Origin: FEN-1297 sp964498065
Lineage (GTDB): Bacteria; Bacteroidota; Ignavibacteria; Ignavibacteriales; Ignavibacteriaceae
NCBI GenBank assembly: GCA_964498065.1
Contig: CAZCFZ010000030.1
Location: 1-41,734, forward strand
Length of the DNA stretch: 41,734 nucleotides
Reading direction: 5' to 3'
Shown one piece after another: positions 8,618-17,283 of this stretch. Both the position numbers and the translations under genes were made by a program. Below the pieces are notes generated by a model. The model searched no databases. It was not told the DNA's origin and was given only the letters and a program-made list of their open reading frames with translations. Position 1 is the stretch's first letter; each line of letters opens with the position of its first letter.

Positions 8618-11023
8618 ATGAATGAAAAAATAAACTTCGCACCTGACTGGCCCGGAATACCTGCCCGATGGACATCAAGTGCTAAAAGCGGTGTTGGTAC
8701 GGCACTCAATAAATCAAGCAGAGTTTGGTTTACTATTAGTCATGGAATTTTAAATGAAATATATTATCCAAGATTAGACCAGGCATGTACTCGTGATGCG
8801 GAATTTATTGTTACCGACGGAAAAAATTATTTCTCGGAAGAAAAAAGAAATACTGAATGTAAATTAGAATATTTAGCGGAAGGTATTCCGGCATATAAAT
8901 TGGTTAATACCTGTACTTTCAAAAGGTATAATATTGTAAAAGAAATATTTGCGGATCCTATTCGTGATTGTATACTACAAAAAGTAACATTCAATGTGCT
9001 TCAGAAAGTTAACAATGATTTAAATCTTTATTTTATTATTTCTCCTCACTTAGGAAATCATGGTGCCGGAAATACCGGATGGGTTGGAAAATATAAAGGT
9101 ACTCCAATGCTGTTTGCGGAACGCGATGGCATTGCAATGGCAGTTGCCTGCTCTCTTCCCTGGAAAAATTGTTCTGCCGGATTTGCCGGTACGTCGGATG
9201 GATGGCAGGATCTTAGGAAAAGCAAAAAATTAACTTTAAAATATGATAAAGCCGAAAATGGAAATATTGCCTTAACAGGTGAAATTAACCTATCACAAAA
9301 TAAAATTAACGAATTTGTAATTGCAATAGGATTCGGACAAAATTGGTCGGAGGCAGGTCAGCGGGCAAAAGCAAGCATTCTGGATGATTTTAATGAAGCA
9401 AAAAAAATATACATAAATGAATGGAAAGAATGGCATAACGGTTTGGACCTGGTTAATCCGTCTGTAAATAATAATAAAAATTTAGAATTAATAAGCGCTT
9501 CAGTCCTGCGCATTCATGAAGCCAAGCGTTTCCCCGGCGGACTGATAGCCAGTCTTTCAATACCTTGGGGATTTAATAAGGGCGATGATGATCTGGGAGG
9601 ATATCACTTGGTTTGGCCCAGAGATTTGGCCGAAGCAGCCGGAGGTTTACTTGCACTTAAAGCATTTGATGATGCAAAGCGAGTGATAAATTTTTTAATC
9701 AGCACTCAGGAAAAAGACGGCCATTGGTCTCAGAATATGTGGCTGGACGGTTCAACTTACTGGCAGGGAATACAGATGGATGAAACCGCTTTTCCCATTC
9801 TTCTTATCGACTTAGCATATCGTAAAGGTGCGTTGGATGAGAAAGATATAATTAAATATTGGCCTGCAGTAAGAAAAGCTGCTTCATATCTGGTATGTAA
9901 CGGACCCGTTACTCAGCAGGACAGGTGGGAAGAGGATGCCGGATTTTCTCCTTTTACTTTAGCAGTAGAAATTCCAGCTCTTTTAGCTGCTGCTGATTTT
10001 GCAGAGGTGAATAATGAAAAAGATATAGCTTCATTTTTAAGAGATACTGGTGATAACTGGAATTCAAGCATTGAAAGATGGACTTATGCAGCGGAATCAG
10101 AATTGGCAAAAAAAGCCGGCGTTGAAGGATATTATGTTCGTATTGCTGCGCAAGAAGTAGCTGATGCTTCTTCTCCTACCCAGGGCTTTGTGCCGATTAA
10201 AAATCGCCCTCCGGGATCTGATCGTGAAGAAGCGGTGCATATTATTAGTCCTGATGCACTTGCACTTGTACGATTTGGGTTACGCGATGCGAATGATCCT
10301 AAAATTAAAAACACAGTTAAAGTAATAGATGAGCAATTAAAAGTTGAAACTCCTTACGGAACAGCCTGGCATAGATATAATGATGACGGATATGGCGAAC
10401 ATGAAGACGGCAGGCCCTTTGATGGAACCGGAATAGGACGTGCATGGCCATTACTAGCCGGGGAAAGAGCTCATTATGAATTGGCTGCCGGAAATATTGA
10501 AAAAGCATCAAGATTATTAGAAGCGCTTGAAAATTTTTCTAATGACGGTGGAATGATCTCAGAGCAAGTATGGGATACAAATGATATTCCTGAAAAAGCA
10601 TTGTTTTTAGGAAGACCTTCCGGTTCTGCAATGCCCTTGGTTTGGGCTCATGCTGAATATGTTAAACTAACACGTTCAATTAAAGATAAAAAGATTTTCG
10701 ACATGCCGCCTCAAACATATAAGCGCTATGTTGTTGATAAAATAGATTCTAAGTATGCCGTTTGGAGTTTCAATAATAAATGCAGGTTTATCAATAACGG
10801 TAAAATTTTTAGAATAGAGACACTTGCAAAAGCTAACATCCGCTGGTCATCTGACGGATGGAATACATTTACGGATACACAAACTAATGATACCGGCTTA
10901 GGCATTCACCTTGCAGACATTCCCTCAAGTAAATTAAAAATTGGAAGTAATATTCAATTCACCTTTTATTGGCTGGAGTCAAAAAAGTGGGAAAATGAAG
11001 ATTTCTTAATTGAAATTAAGTAA
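8618..11023 (+). CDS. Glycoside hydrolase family 15 glucoamylase (glucan 1,4-alpha-glucosidase type)
   Basis: An 801-residue enzyme expected to release glucose from the non-reducing ends of alpha-glucans. It has the N-terminal beta-sandwich of bacterial/archaeal GH15 enzymes (about 1-270, with FTISHGILNEIYYPR), then the (alpha/alpha)6 catalytic domain (about 290-690) with VWPRDLAEAAGG and MDETAFPILL. The candidate general acid is E438 or E439 in DRWEEDAG and the general base is E616 in LLAGERAHYE. A C-terminal beta domain of about 100 residues follows. No signal peptide is visible, so it is probably cytoplasmic and acts on glycogen or imported maltodextrin. Glycogen phosphorylase is encoded at 22142-24634, not adjacent. 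The ATG has only a weak ribosome site (AAGG at about 8602). Confidence 0.93.
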   Translation: MNEKINFAPDWPGIPARWTSSAKSGVGTALNKSSRVWFTISHGILNEIYYPRLDQACTRDAEFIVTDGKNYFSEEKRNTECKLEYLAEGIPAYKLVNTCTFKRYNIVKEIFADPIRDCILQKVTFNVLQKVNNDLNLYFIISPHLGNHGAGNTGWVGKYKGTPMLFAERDGIAMAVACSLPWKNCSAGFAGTSDGWQDLRKSKKLTLKYDKAENGNIALTGEINLSQNKINEFVIAIGFGQNWSEAGQRAKASILDDFNEAKKIYINEWKEWHNGLDLVNPSVNNNKNLELISASVLRIHEAKRFPGGLIASLSIPWGFNKGDDDLGGYHLVWPRDLAEAAGGLLALKAFDDAKRVINFLISTQEKDGHWSQNMWLDGSTYWQGIQMDETAFPILLIDLAYRKGALDEKDIIKYWPAVRKAASYLVCNGPVTQQDRWEEDAGFSPFTLAVEIPALLAAADFAEVNNEKDIASFLRDTGDNWNSSIERWTYAAESELAKKAGVEGYYVRIAAQEVADASSPTQGFVPIKNRPPGSDREEAVHIISPDALALVRFGLRDANDPKIKNTVKVIDEQLKVETPYGTAWHRYNDDGYGEHEDGRPFDGTGIGRAWPLLAGERAHYELAAGNIEKASRLLEALENFSNDGGMISEQVWDTNDIPEKALFLGRPSGSAMPLVWAHAEYVKLTRSIKDKKIFDMPPQTYKRYVVDKIDSKYAVWSFNNKCRFINNGKIFRIETLAKANIRWSSDGWNTFTDTQTNDTGLGIHLADIPSSKLKIGSNIQFTFYWLESKKWENEDFLIEIK

Positions 11024-11315
11024 GAAAGTATAAAACCAAATTAGCTTTGTTGTTTCCAACTCCTGTTTGTTCTTAAGATTATATCTGATAAGAAAATTAA
11101 CGTCATATAAACCAACTATGCATTATTAAAACCGCTTTAATTAACTACTACTTATAGTTTGACACAGGGTACAAGTATTATAAAACAACAAACCGAAGTC
11201 ATTTAAATTTCGTCTAAAAAACAGTTGATAAAAAATTGCTGATAAATGATTAATTAAATTATTTAAACTGAATATAAGTTTAATGCAAAGAAAAGATTTG
11301 AAAGAGGGTAATAAG

Positions 11316-12074
11316 ATGAGATATAAAATTAAAATGATAATTTTAAGTATAATGTATGTTTTACTTGGTTTTGGTTTGACGGCAGTACCGGTTTATGCTC
11401 AGAGCAGCCAGAAACCTTCAAATAGTAATATTAAAATTTTTGTTGAATATCGTTTGGCTAAAGATAATTTACTGAAAAATGATAATATAAAAGTAAACGT
11501 GGCTAACAATAAAATATTACTTAATGGAACAGTTTCGACAATATATGATAAAAATTTAGCTGCTAAAGAGGCACAAAAAGTAGAAGATAATATTGAAGTA
11601 GTTAATAATATTGAAGTTGCTAGTCCGGATGTTTCTTCCGAAAAGATTATTAAGGCGGTTGAAAAGCGAATATACAATAATGTTTTCTACGGTATTTTTG
11701 ATTGGGTTACTGTGCAGGATACGAACGGTATTGTAACTTTAAATGGATGGGTACATCTTCCATGGTACGTTCAGCAGTTTCAGAATGAAGCCGAAAAAGT
11801 TGAAGGTGTAAAAAAAGTAGTAAATAATATTAAACCGACATTTGGTCCCGGAAGAATAGGAAGAAGAGCGGCAAGATTAATTTATAATGACCCGGAATTT
11901 TATGGAATGGAATATTCGGCAAATCCTCCGATTCATATAATTGTTAATAATGGAACTGTATTGCTGGAAGGAAATGTTATGTCTACTGCGCAGGGTGGAT
12001 GGGCAGAAAATCTCGTTAGATTTTATACCGATGCGGTTTCTGTAAAAAACAATTTGTTGGTTACAAAAGGTTAA
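11316..12074 (+). CDS. Exported protein with three BON domains
   Basis: I start it at the ATG at 11316, which follows AAAGAGGG at 11301-11308; an in-frame ATG at 11283 adds 11 charged residues without a ribosome site. From 11316 the protein has 252 residues and a clean signal peptide (MRYKIKMIILSIMYVLL... ending VYAQ). Three BON repeats follow: DNIKVNVANNKILLNGTV, WVTVQDTNGIVTLNGWV and PPIHIIVNNGTVLLEGNV, each ending in a V-x-N-N-(I/L) strand. BON proteins (OsmY-like) are periplasmic and linked to phospholipid or membrane maintenance under stress. The middle domain carries a longer insertion. Nothing else is co-transcribed; a large hairpin follows at 12084. Confidence 0.9.
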   Translation: MRYKIKMIILSIMYVLLGFGLTAVPVYAQSSQKPSNSNIKIFVEYRLAKDNLLKNDNIKVNVANNKILLNGTVSTIYDKNLAAKEAQKVEDNIEVVNNIEVASPDVSSEKIIKAVEKRIYNNVFYGIFDWVTVQDTNGIVTLNGWVHLPWYVQQFQNEAEKVEGVKKVVNNIKPTFGPGRIGRRAARLIYNDPEFYGMEYSANPPIHIIVNNGTVLLEGNVMSTAQGGWAENLVRFYTDAVSVKNNLLVTKG

Positions 12075-12083
12075 AAGAAATTA

Positions 12084-12157
12084 GTCGTAGAGTTATCTAT
12101 TTAGGCGGAAAGCATAAAATTTATAAGCTTTATCAACTAAATAGAAACCTCTACGAC
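12084..12157. repeat. Nested three-tier inverted repeat after the BON gene
   Basis: GTCGTAGAG (12084-12092) pairs with CTCTACGAC (12149-12157). Inside it CTATTTAG (12097-12104) pairs with CTAAATAG (12137-12144), and inside that AAAGC (12109-12113) pairs with GCTTT (12127-12131). Together they form a 74-nt cruciform or RNA hairpin. No T-run follows, so it is unlike a simple terminator. It may be a small palindromic mobile or REP-like element. The rest of 12158-12437 shows no gene. Confidence 0.65.
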
Positions 12158-12437
12158 AACAATTTAAGTCTTTTTCATCTTTATTAAAACATTTAGAAAG
12201 TTTTATGCTAATTTTCTAATGTTATCTTGAATTCTCACAATATCTGCTTTTAAGGGGTAACAATTATTTTTAAAAATTAATTGGAATTATTAAAATAATT
12301 TATTATTCTCCTTAAGAATATATTTTCAACTCGATAAATATCTCTAAATTCATATACCGATTTGCGGTGCGGTACGGAAATAAATTTATTTAACTGATGC
12401 GGTTATTGATTATAATTAATTTGTGAAAGGGTTTTTT

Positions 12438-12881
12438 ATGAAAACCGTAAATGAAATCTTACAGAAAAAAGGTAATTTGATTTGGTCTATTTCACCCGAA
12501 TCTACTGTCTTTGATGCACTTAGACTTATGGCAGAAAAAAAGATCGGTGCATTGCTGGTGATGAAAGACGAAGAATTAGTCGGCATTATGTCTGAAAGGG
12601 ATTATGCGAGGAAAGTAGTTTTACACGGAAAATTTTCAAAGGACACACTTGTAAGTGAAATAATGTCGTCAAAAGTATTATATGTAAATTCCAAAGTAAG
12701 TACGGAAGAATGTATGGCATTGATGATAAATAAGCGTGTAAGGCATCTTCCGGTAATTGATGACGGTAAGCTTATCGGATTAATTTCAATAGGCGATATC
12801 GTTAATGCAGTAATAGATGAAAAAGAATTTGTAATAGATCAGCTTGTGCATTATATAATCGGTACACCGAAATTGATGTAA
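12438..12881 (+). CDS. CBS-domain pair protein
   Basis: A 147-residue cytoplasmic protein made almost entirely of two CBS domains (about 8-60 and 72-128), with VFDALRLMAEKKIGALLVM and ECMALMINKRVRHLPVID. I choose the ATG at 12438, which has AAAGGG (12426-12431) at good spacing. A GTG at 12423 would lie upstream of that site. Stand-alone CBS pairs usually bind AMP, ATP or related adenosyl ligands and act as energy or redox sensors. No effector domain is attached, and the partner is unknown. It converges with the PEBP-like gene, leaving 16 bp between the two stops. Confidence 0.9.
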   Translation: MKTVNEILQKKGNLIWSISPESTVFDALRLMAEKKIGALLVMKDEELVGIMSERDYARKVVLHGKFSKDTLVSEIMSSKVLYVNSKVSTEECMALMINKRVRHLPVIDDGKLIGLISIGDIVNAVIDEKEFVIDQLVHYIIGTPKLM

Positions 12882-12897
12882 AAATATTGACTGATTT

Positions 12898-13476
12898 CTA
12901 CTTGGATCTCTGGTATTTTCCCATTAATTCTCCCTTGCCGACAATATGTCCTTCCATGGCTTTCATCAGTTGTGTTTTTGTAGCTCCGGATTCCAGGTGA
13001 TGCAAAAGAGTATTAAGTGCATATATCCTGAAAAAGTACCTATGGGCTTTACCGGCCGGGGGGCACGGACCGCCGTATCCGATATGTCCGAAGCTGTTTG
13101 TACCTAACATTATCTGGTCGGAAATATTTCGTGACGGTGTAACATCCTCATGTAGTTCTCTAACATTACCGGGGATATTATAAATAACCCAATGAACAAA
13201 ATCTCCGCCCGGAGCATCCGGATCTTCTACGATTATTGCAAAAGATTTTACATCTTTTATCTCCTCATCCCAACGAAGCTGAGGGGAAACATTAGAACCT
13301 TCACATGAATATTTTGACGGGATAAAATCGCCGTTCTTGAATGCTGTGCTGTAAATCTTTATTTCCATTATTTTATGATGTGTTTTTGTTTGTGAAAATA
13401 TTTGATTGTTAAAGAGGAAAAATAAGTTTGCTGAAAACATTATTAAAATAAATCCAGATGAAATATGCTTGAGCAT
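12898..13476 (-). CDS. YbhB/YbcL-family PEBP-like exported protein
   Basis: A 192-residue member of the phosphatidylethanolamine-binding-protein family, annotated in bacteria as Raf-kinase-inhibitor-like. The ligand-pocket motifs are present: EDPDAPGGDFVHWVIYNIP, and GYGGPCPPAGKAHRYFF. An N-terminal hydrophobic stretch (about residues 8-28, ending near IFSQ) looks like a signal peptide, so the protein should be periplasmic. The cellular role of bacterial family members is poorly known. The gene is monocistronic and convergent with the CBS gene. Confidence 0.9.
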   Translation of the reverse strand: MLKHISSGFILIMFSANLFFLFNNQIFSQTKTHHKIMEIKIYSTAFKNGDFIPSKYSCEGSNVSPQLRWDEEIKDVKSFAIIVEDPDAPGGDFVHWVIYNIPGNVRELHEDVTPSRNISDQIMLGTNSFGHIGYGGPCPPAGKAHRYFFRIYALNTLLHHLESGATKTQLMKAMEGHIVGKGELMGKYQRSK

Positions 13477-13789
13477 ATTAAATTCCTTTATTATTTAATG
13501 ATAAGTTAAGCTATAATATTATATTATTCCACTAAAAATTGTATTATATAATCCCAAAAGAATTTAACAAAATATTTACTGCTTTTAATCACATTAACTT
13601 TAATTTCATATTATTGCTGCTGCTAAGCAGAATTGTGTTTTCAATCTATTGTTTCATTTTTAAGTTTTTTAAGAGAATTTATTTAATTATATTCGTTGTA
13701 CATTGACTATTGTAATTAAATATTTTCAGATATCGCGGATAAAAAATCTATTTAAATTCATTAAAATAAATTAGTTTTTAGGAAATAAA
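13477..13789. other. Intergenic stretch, AT-rich, no gene seen
   Basis: This 313-bp stretch separates the divergent PEBP-like gene and the 37-residue ORF. It is strongly AT-rich and presumably contains the promoters of both. I see no repeat, RNA gene or convincing operator. Confidence 0.6.
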
Positions 13790-13903
13790 ATGCATACACC
13801 GGTTATCTTAATTTTGGTCGGAGTATTTAGTACAGTTGCTATTACTCAAATTCTAATCTTCAGATCGTATCTTAAACATAGAAGAGAAGAATTTAAGAAA
13901 TAA
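13790..13903 (+). CDS. Small single-pass membrane protein, 37 residues
   Basis: ATG at 13790 preceded by AGGA about 6-9 bases upstream, stop TAA at 13901-13903. The peptide has one hydrophobic helix (residues 4-24, PVILILVGVFSTVAITQIL) followed by a strongly basic tail (RSYLKHRREEFKK). This helix-plus-charged-tail layout is typical of real small membrane proteins and unusual for random ORFs in AT-rich DNA. It stands alone in a 718-bp region between the PEBP-like gene and the lipoprotein gene. No family recognised. Confidence 0.6.
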   Translation: MHTPVILILVGVFSTVAITQILIFRSYLKHRREEFKK

Positions 13904-14194
13904 AGTAAATGTTAGCATGACAAAAATTAGTATTAAGGATCGTTCCGTTTTTATTTAGGTGTGTTAGGGAAATATGATATTAAGCTTATAAAAAGTTATA
14001 AATTTGCCGATATACACTACCCTATTAATTCTTCCTTTAAATTTAAATATAAAAAAAGCAGCCTAAGGATATCCGTATTGTTTGTCAATGCTATTGTAAT
14101 TAAGTTTGTTCGTTTATTTATAGAGAATTAGTTATAATCAAAATAATAAATAGTAATTTAATTGAGATTTTAAATTATTAAAATAGAGGAGTAA

Positions 14195-14842
14195 ATGAAG
14201 TTAAATTTTATTTTTATACTCTTGATATTAACATCTTGTTTTCATACAGATTCATATACACAAACGAGAAAGAAAACGGCAAGTAAAAATCCTTTAATAG
14301 GGAAATGGGAAACACTGCCTAATCGATTAGAATCTTCCCGGTTAACTTTGGAGTTCAAAAAGAATAGTGATTTTAAATATGATTTAACCTCTAATTGGGG
14401 AGGTAGATATAAACTAAACGGAACGAATTTAATTTCCAACTATTATATACCAATTTTAAATAAAAATAAAGCTGATTCATCTACAGTTTTAATTTATTCG
14501 GATACTTTAATACAGGTAATGAAAGTAAAAGGTAATAATCAAACTTTAAAAATGGTACGTGAAAATAAAGCTGAAAGAGGCGCCGGTATAATTGGAACAT
14601 GGATTGTACTTAATCCGGATGTTCAAAAAATGACAATAACCTATAACACCGATGGAACTTTCAAAATACATAATATATTAAAATCATTTAATGCTAAGTA
14701 TGTAATTAAAGGCAAGACTTTTATTGTTGTTAAAGACGGGAGAGAGATTATGCTCAGTGAGTTTGAATTTATGAGAGGCGAACTAATGTTATATAGTAAA
14801 AAATCTAATGGACCAATTAGAATGATAAGAGCAAAAGATTAA
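14195..14842 (+). CDS. Putative lipoprotein with two lipocalin-like repeats
   Basis: A 215-residue exported protein. The N-terminus has a lipobox (ILLILTSC, Cys 15), so it is probably lipid-anchored. The mature part appears to be two copies of a small beta domain: LIGKWETLPNRLESS (about 30-105) and IIGTWIVLNPDVQKM (about 125-212). Each opens with the (L/I)IGxW motif of lipocalin-like domains and contains an F-K-x-x-x-x-x-Y-x-x-x-G-x-x-(L/F)-I strand pair. A GAGGAG ribosome site lies at about 14185. The ligand is unknown. The gene is not clearly in an operon. Confidence 0.75.
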   Translation: MKLNFIFILLILTSCFHTDSYTQTRKKTASKNPLIGKWETLPNRLESSRLTLEFKKNSDFKYDLTSNWGGRYKLNGTNLISNYYIPILNKNKADSSTVLIYSDTLIQVMKVKGNNQTLKMVRENKAERGAGIIGTWIVLNPDVQKMTITYNTDGTFKIHNILKSFNAKYVIKGKTFIVVKDGREIMLSEFEFMRGELMLYSKKSNGPIRMIRAKD

Positions 14843-14904
14843 CAAAACATAAGCTTAAATTTTTCTACAAAAACCAACATTAAAATTTAAATTGATTTTC
14901 TTTA

Positions 14905-14932
14905 TCAGCAAATATGATTATTATTTTGCTGA
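14905..14932. terminator. Hairpin in the 14843-15148 intergenic region
   Basis: TCAGCAAA (14905-14912) pairs with TTTGCTGA (14925-14932). It lies about 60 bp after the lipoprotein stop and is followed only by an imperfect T/C-rich stretch, so it may be a weak terminator. The rest of this 306-bp gap holds no gene that I can support. Confidence 0.35.
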
Positions 14933-15148
14933 AAATCATTCTTCTTATCTTATGTAATCCATTATAACTTGTTGCTTTAAAGCACTCAAATACCCTTTTG
15001 TATTGATCAAGGAATTTATACTTTATATCTTGCTTTGGCTTGTTGCGGAAAAGTCGTTTTATCTAATCTAAATAAGGCCGGCTGTTATAGATTATCAAAT
15101 AAGATTTAAAAAATAACTAAATATTGCACTAACATAGAGGAAAAGTTT

Positions 15149-16093
15149 ATGCTAAATTCTATTTATTTCCGATCGTTGCTTTCCTTAAAGCATTTTAATT
15201 TTGAATTATTGTTAATAATGATAATAATATCTGTCATACTGGCGTTTTCAACTTATCGTAAAAAATATTCTAGTAAAATTGGACTCATAGTAGTTTCATC
15301 TATTTTGATTTTTAGCTTCTTTTTTATTTCCAATTGTAAAGTTAAAATAAATAGAATTGGAGGTGTTTTTGCTTATCTGCCTTCGCTGAATTTTGTCGAA
15401 TCAAATATTTCAAGCGTAAAATCTGATGCTGTAAAATTTAATTCGTCCGATAACATATATAAAACAATGTCAAGTTCTAATAAGAAGCAAACCTCATTAA
15501 ATGAAAAAATAGCCGAGGCCTATGGAGTAAACGCTTTTTCAAAAGTAAAAAAGATCGATTATACTTTTAATGTTGAATTCGGCGGTAAAAAATTCAGCAG
15601 GAAGTGGGAATGGTATCCGAAGACTAAGGAAATTACATATTGGGGAAAGAACAAAAACGGTAAAGATGAAACTTTAACATATAACAGAAATAAAAAAATG
15701 GATGAGAAAACAAAAAAAATTGATGCAGCATTTATTAATGATAATTATTGGCTGTTGTTCCCATTCCATTTAGTATGGGATACAAATGTTAAATTTACAG
15801 ATGAAGGAATGAAAAAATATCCTATAGGAAAAGGCGAGGGGAGATGTCTGGCGGTTCAATATTCAGATAAAGTAGGTTACACTCCCGGTGATCGATTCGA
15901 TTTATATTTAAATAAAAACAATATGATACATCAGTGGGTTTATCTGCATGGGGGAAGTACAAAAAATCCGCGTCCTGCCACATGGGAGGGAAATAAAAAT
16001 TACGGCGGATTTACGATATCAACAATGCACAACGGTCTGGGTAAAAAATTTAAATTGTGGTTCAGCGGAATTAAGGTAGTTTTTGAAAAATAA
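15149..16093 (+). CDS. Unrecognised membrane-anchored protein with exported domain
   Basis: 314 residues. Two hydrophobic helices lie at about 18-36 and 45-62 (LLLIMIIISVILAF and IGLIVVSSILIFSFFFI), then a low-complexity linker rich in Ser/Asn/Lys to about 120. The C-terminal domain (about 125-312) is beta-rich and has many aromatic residues: KFSRKWEWYPKTKEITYWG, NDNYWLLFPFHLVWD and HQWVYLHGG. The alternating pattern recalls LolA/LolB-like lipid-binding folds or the outer-membrane lipoprotein-sorting superfamily, but I cannot assign it by motif. Ribosome site GAGGAAAA at about 15137. A strong bidirectional terminator follows. Confidence 0.7.
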   Translation: MLNSIYFRSLLSLKHFNFELLLIMIIISVILAFSTYRKKYSSKIGLIVVSSILIFSFFFISNCKVKINRIGGVFAYLPSLNFVESNISSVKSDAVKFNSSDNIYKTMSSSNKKQTSLNEKIAEAYGVNAFSKVKKIDYTFNVEFGGKKFSRKWEWYPKTKEITYWGKNKNGKDETLTYNRNKKMDEKTKKIDAAFINDNYWLLFPFHLVWDTNVKFTDEGMKKYPIGKGEGRCLAVQYSDKVGYTPGDRFDLYLNKNNMIHQWVYLHGGSTKNPRPATWEGNKNYGGFTISTMHNGLGKKFKLWFSGIKVVFEK

Positions 16094-16121
16094 TTTATAG
16101 CAAGAAAAATATCACTTAATT

Positions 16122-16148
16122 AAAAACCCGCAAGGTTGCGGGTTTTTT
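16122..16148. terminator. Strong bidirectional intrinsic terminator
   Basis: AAAAACCCGCAA-GG-TTGCGGGTTTTT is a 12-bp perfect stem with a GG centre, flanked by A- and T-runs on both sides. It lies between the convergent genes ending at 16093 and 16161 and should stop transcription from either side. Confidence 0.9.
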
Positions 16149-16160
16149 ATATTTAGCAAT

Positions 16161-16715
16161 TCAGTTGAATGCGAGGGAATGTTTAAGTTTAAATCCCTTT
16201 TCTCTTATCGCTGCTTCCAAAACTTTTTCAAGGTTTCCTCTAACTTCTACCAATGTCAGCTCGCGGCGATTTAAGGTTACCACAAACAGTTCTTTTAATT
16301 CGTTGTTATTAATCTTTACATAAACGCCGGTAACTTCTTTATTATTACGGCTTCTTACTACATATTGCCATCCGTTTTCGTTCATTTGAGTATTGATATC
16401 CTTAATCAGCTGGAAGCCGTTATTAAGATTGCAATTTTTATGGCTCTTATACACCCCCACTTGGACATGGGTAATATTATCAAGGATTTCCTTGGCATTC
16501 TGATCGTTATCATCCATCTTAACTGCAAGTTTTGCAATTGAAATTCCGAATGAACCGACAGAAAATTCTACGTCCGTATGATAATAGTTATCTGTTGACG
16601 AGATAATTTTATTTTTAAGACTGGAGAAGTTTCCATCCACACCAAAGCAGCCGACAAACAACGTGCTTGAAAACAGTATGATTATTAAGGGCGAAATTGT
16701 TAAAAACTTTTTCAT
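16161..16715 (-). CDS. DUF4252-type lipoprotein
   Basis: 184 residues with a signal peptide ending in the lipobox LFVGC (Cys 23), so probably a lipoprotein. The mature part follows the DUF4252 pattern: a QVGVYKSHKN-type strand near the middle, a region with NGWQYVVRSRNNKEVTGVYVKINN, and a closing LTLVEVRGNLEKVLEAAI segment. DUF4252 proteins are common in Bacteroidota downstream of ECF sigma factors; their biochemical role is unknown. It is the last gene of the sigma operon, 12 bp after its paralogue at 16728-17282, and ends against a bidirectional terminator. Confidence 0.85.
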   Translation of the reverse strand: MKKFLTISPLIIILFSSTLFVGCFGVDGNFSSLKNKIISSTDNYYHTDVEFSVGSFGISIAKLAVKMDDNDQNAKEILDNITHVQVGVYKSHKNCNLNNGFQLIKDINTQMNENGWQYVVRSRNNKEVTGVYVKINNNELKELFVVTLNRRELTLVEVRGNLEKVLEAAIREKGFKLKHSLAFN

Positions 16716-16727
16716 TGTATCCCCCTT

Positions 16728-17282
16728 TTATTTATGAATATTTTCTAGTGAGGGAATATCGAATTTACTGCCGAGTCTTCCCAAAGCATCCATATCAATA
16801 TTGCCGACAATGTTTACGAAAGCAGATTCACCGTCCTTTTCCAGTGAAGTTACAACCAATCCCACAATGGTTTTCTGATCGGGAGTAGTTTTTATGTAAA
16901 CATTAGTATTCTCCTTGGCGCTTCTAACCTTTACAATTCGATCCCAATTTTTGTTTGTAAGGGATTTATCAATTTGGTCTATTTTGCTCATTAATTGGTT
17001 TGAATTTTTTGCATTTGCATCGAATGAATATACTTTAATCAATTTTAACCCGCTCAACATTTGAGATAATTCGGGATCGCTTTTTTCCGTTAGATTGCTG
17101 ACCATTTTCATTAAATAACCTTCGATGTTTACTTCGGTAACATTATCGCTTTTCATAAACGAGGCGAGATTGCCGAAATTTACATAACCGGGTTCGTTCG
17201 AATAATCCTCTTTGTCTTGAGCGAATACGCTCAGTGAAAATGACATAATCAATAATAAAAATATTTTAATTGCGGTTTTCAT
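16728..17282 (-). CDS. DUF4252-type exported protein
   Basis: 184 residues with a standard signal peptide (MKTAIKIFLLLIMSFSLSVFAQ) and no lipobox Cys. The mature part matches its neighbour in layout: KLIKVYSFDANAKN, KNWDRIVKVRSAKENTNVYI and SAFVNIVGNIDMDAL. It is therefore a paralogue that is soluble in the periplasm where the neighbour is lipid-anchored. The start codon sits one base after the stop of the preceding gene, and its GGAGG is inside that gene's last codons, so translation is coupled. Confidence 0.87.
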   Translation of the reverse strand: MKTAIKIFLLLIMSFSLSVFAQDKEDYSNEPGYVNFGNLASFMKSDNVTEVNIEGYLMKMVSNLTEKSDPELSQMLSGLKLIKVYSFDANAKNSNQLMSKIDQIDKSLTNKNWDRIVKVRSAKENTNVYIKTTPDQKTIVGLVVTSLEKDGESAFVNIVGNIDMDALGRLGSKFDIPSLENIHK

Positions 17283-17283
17283 A

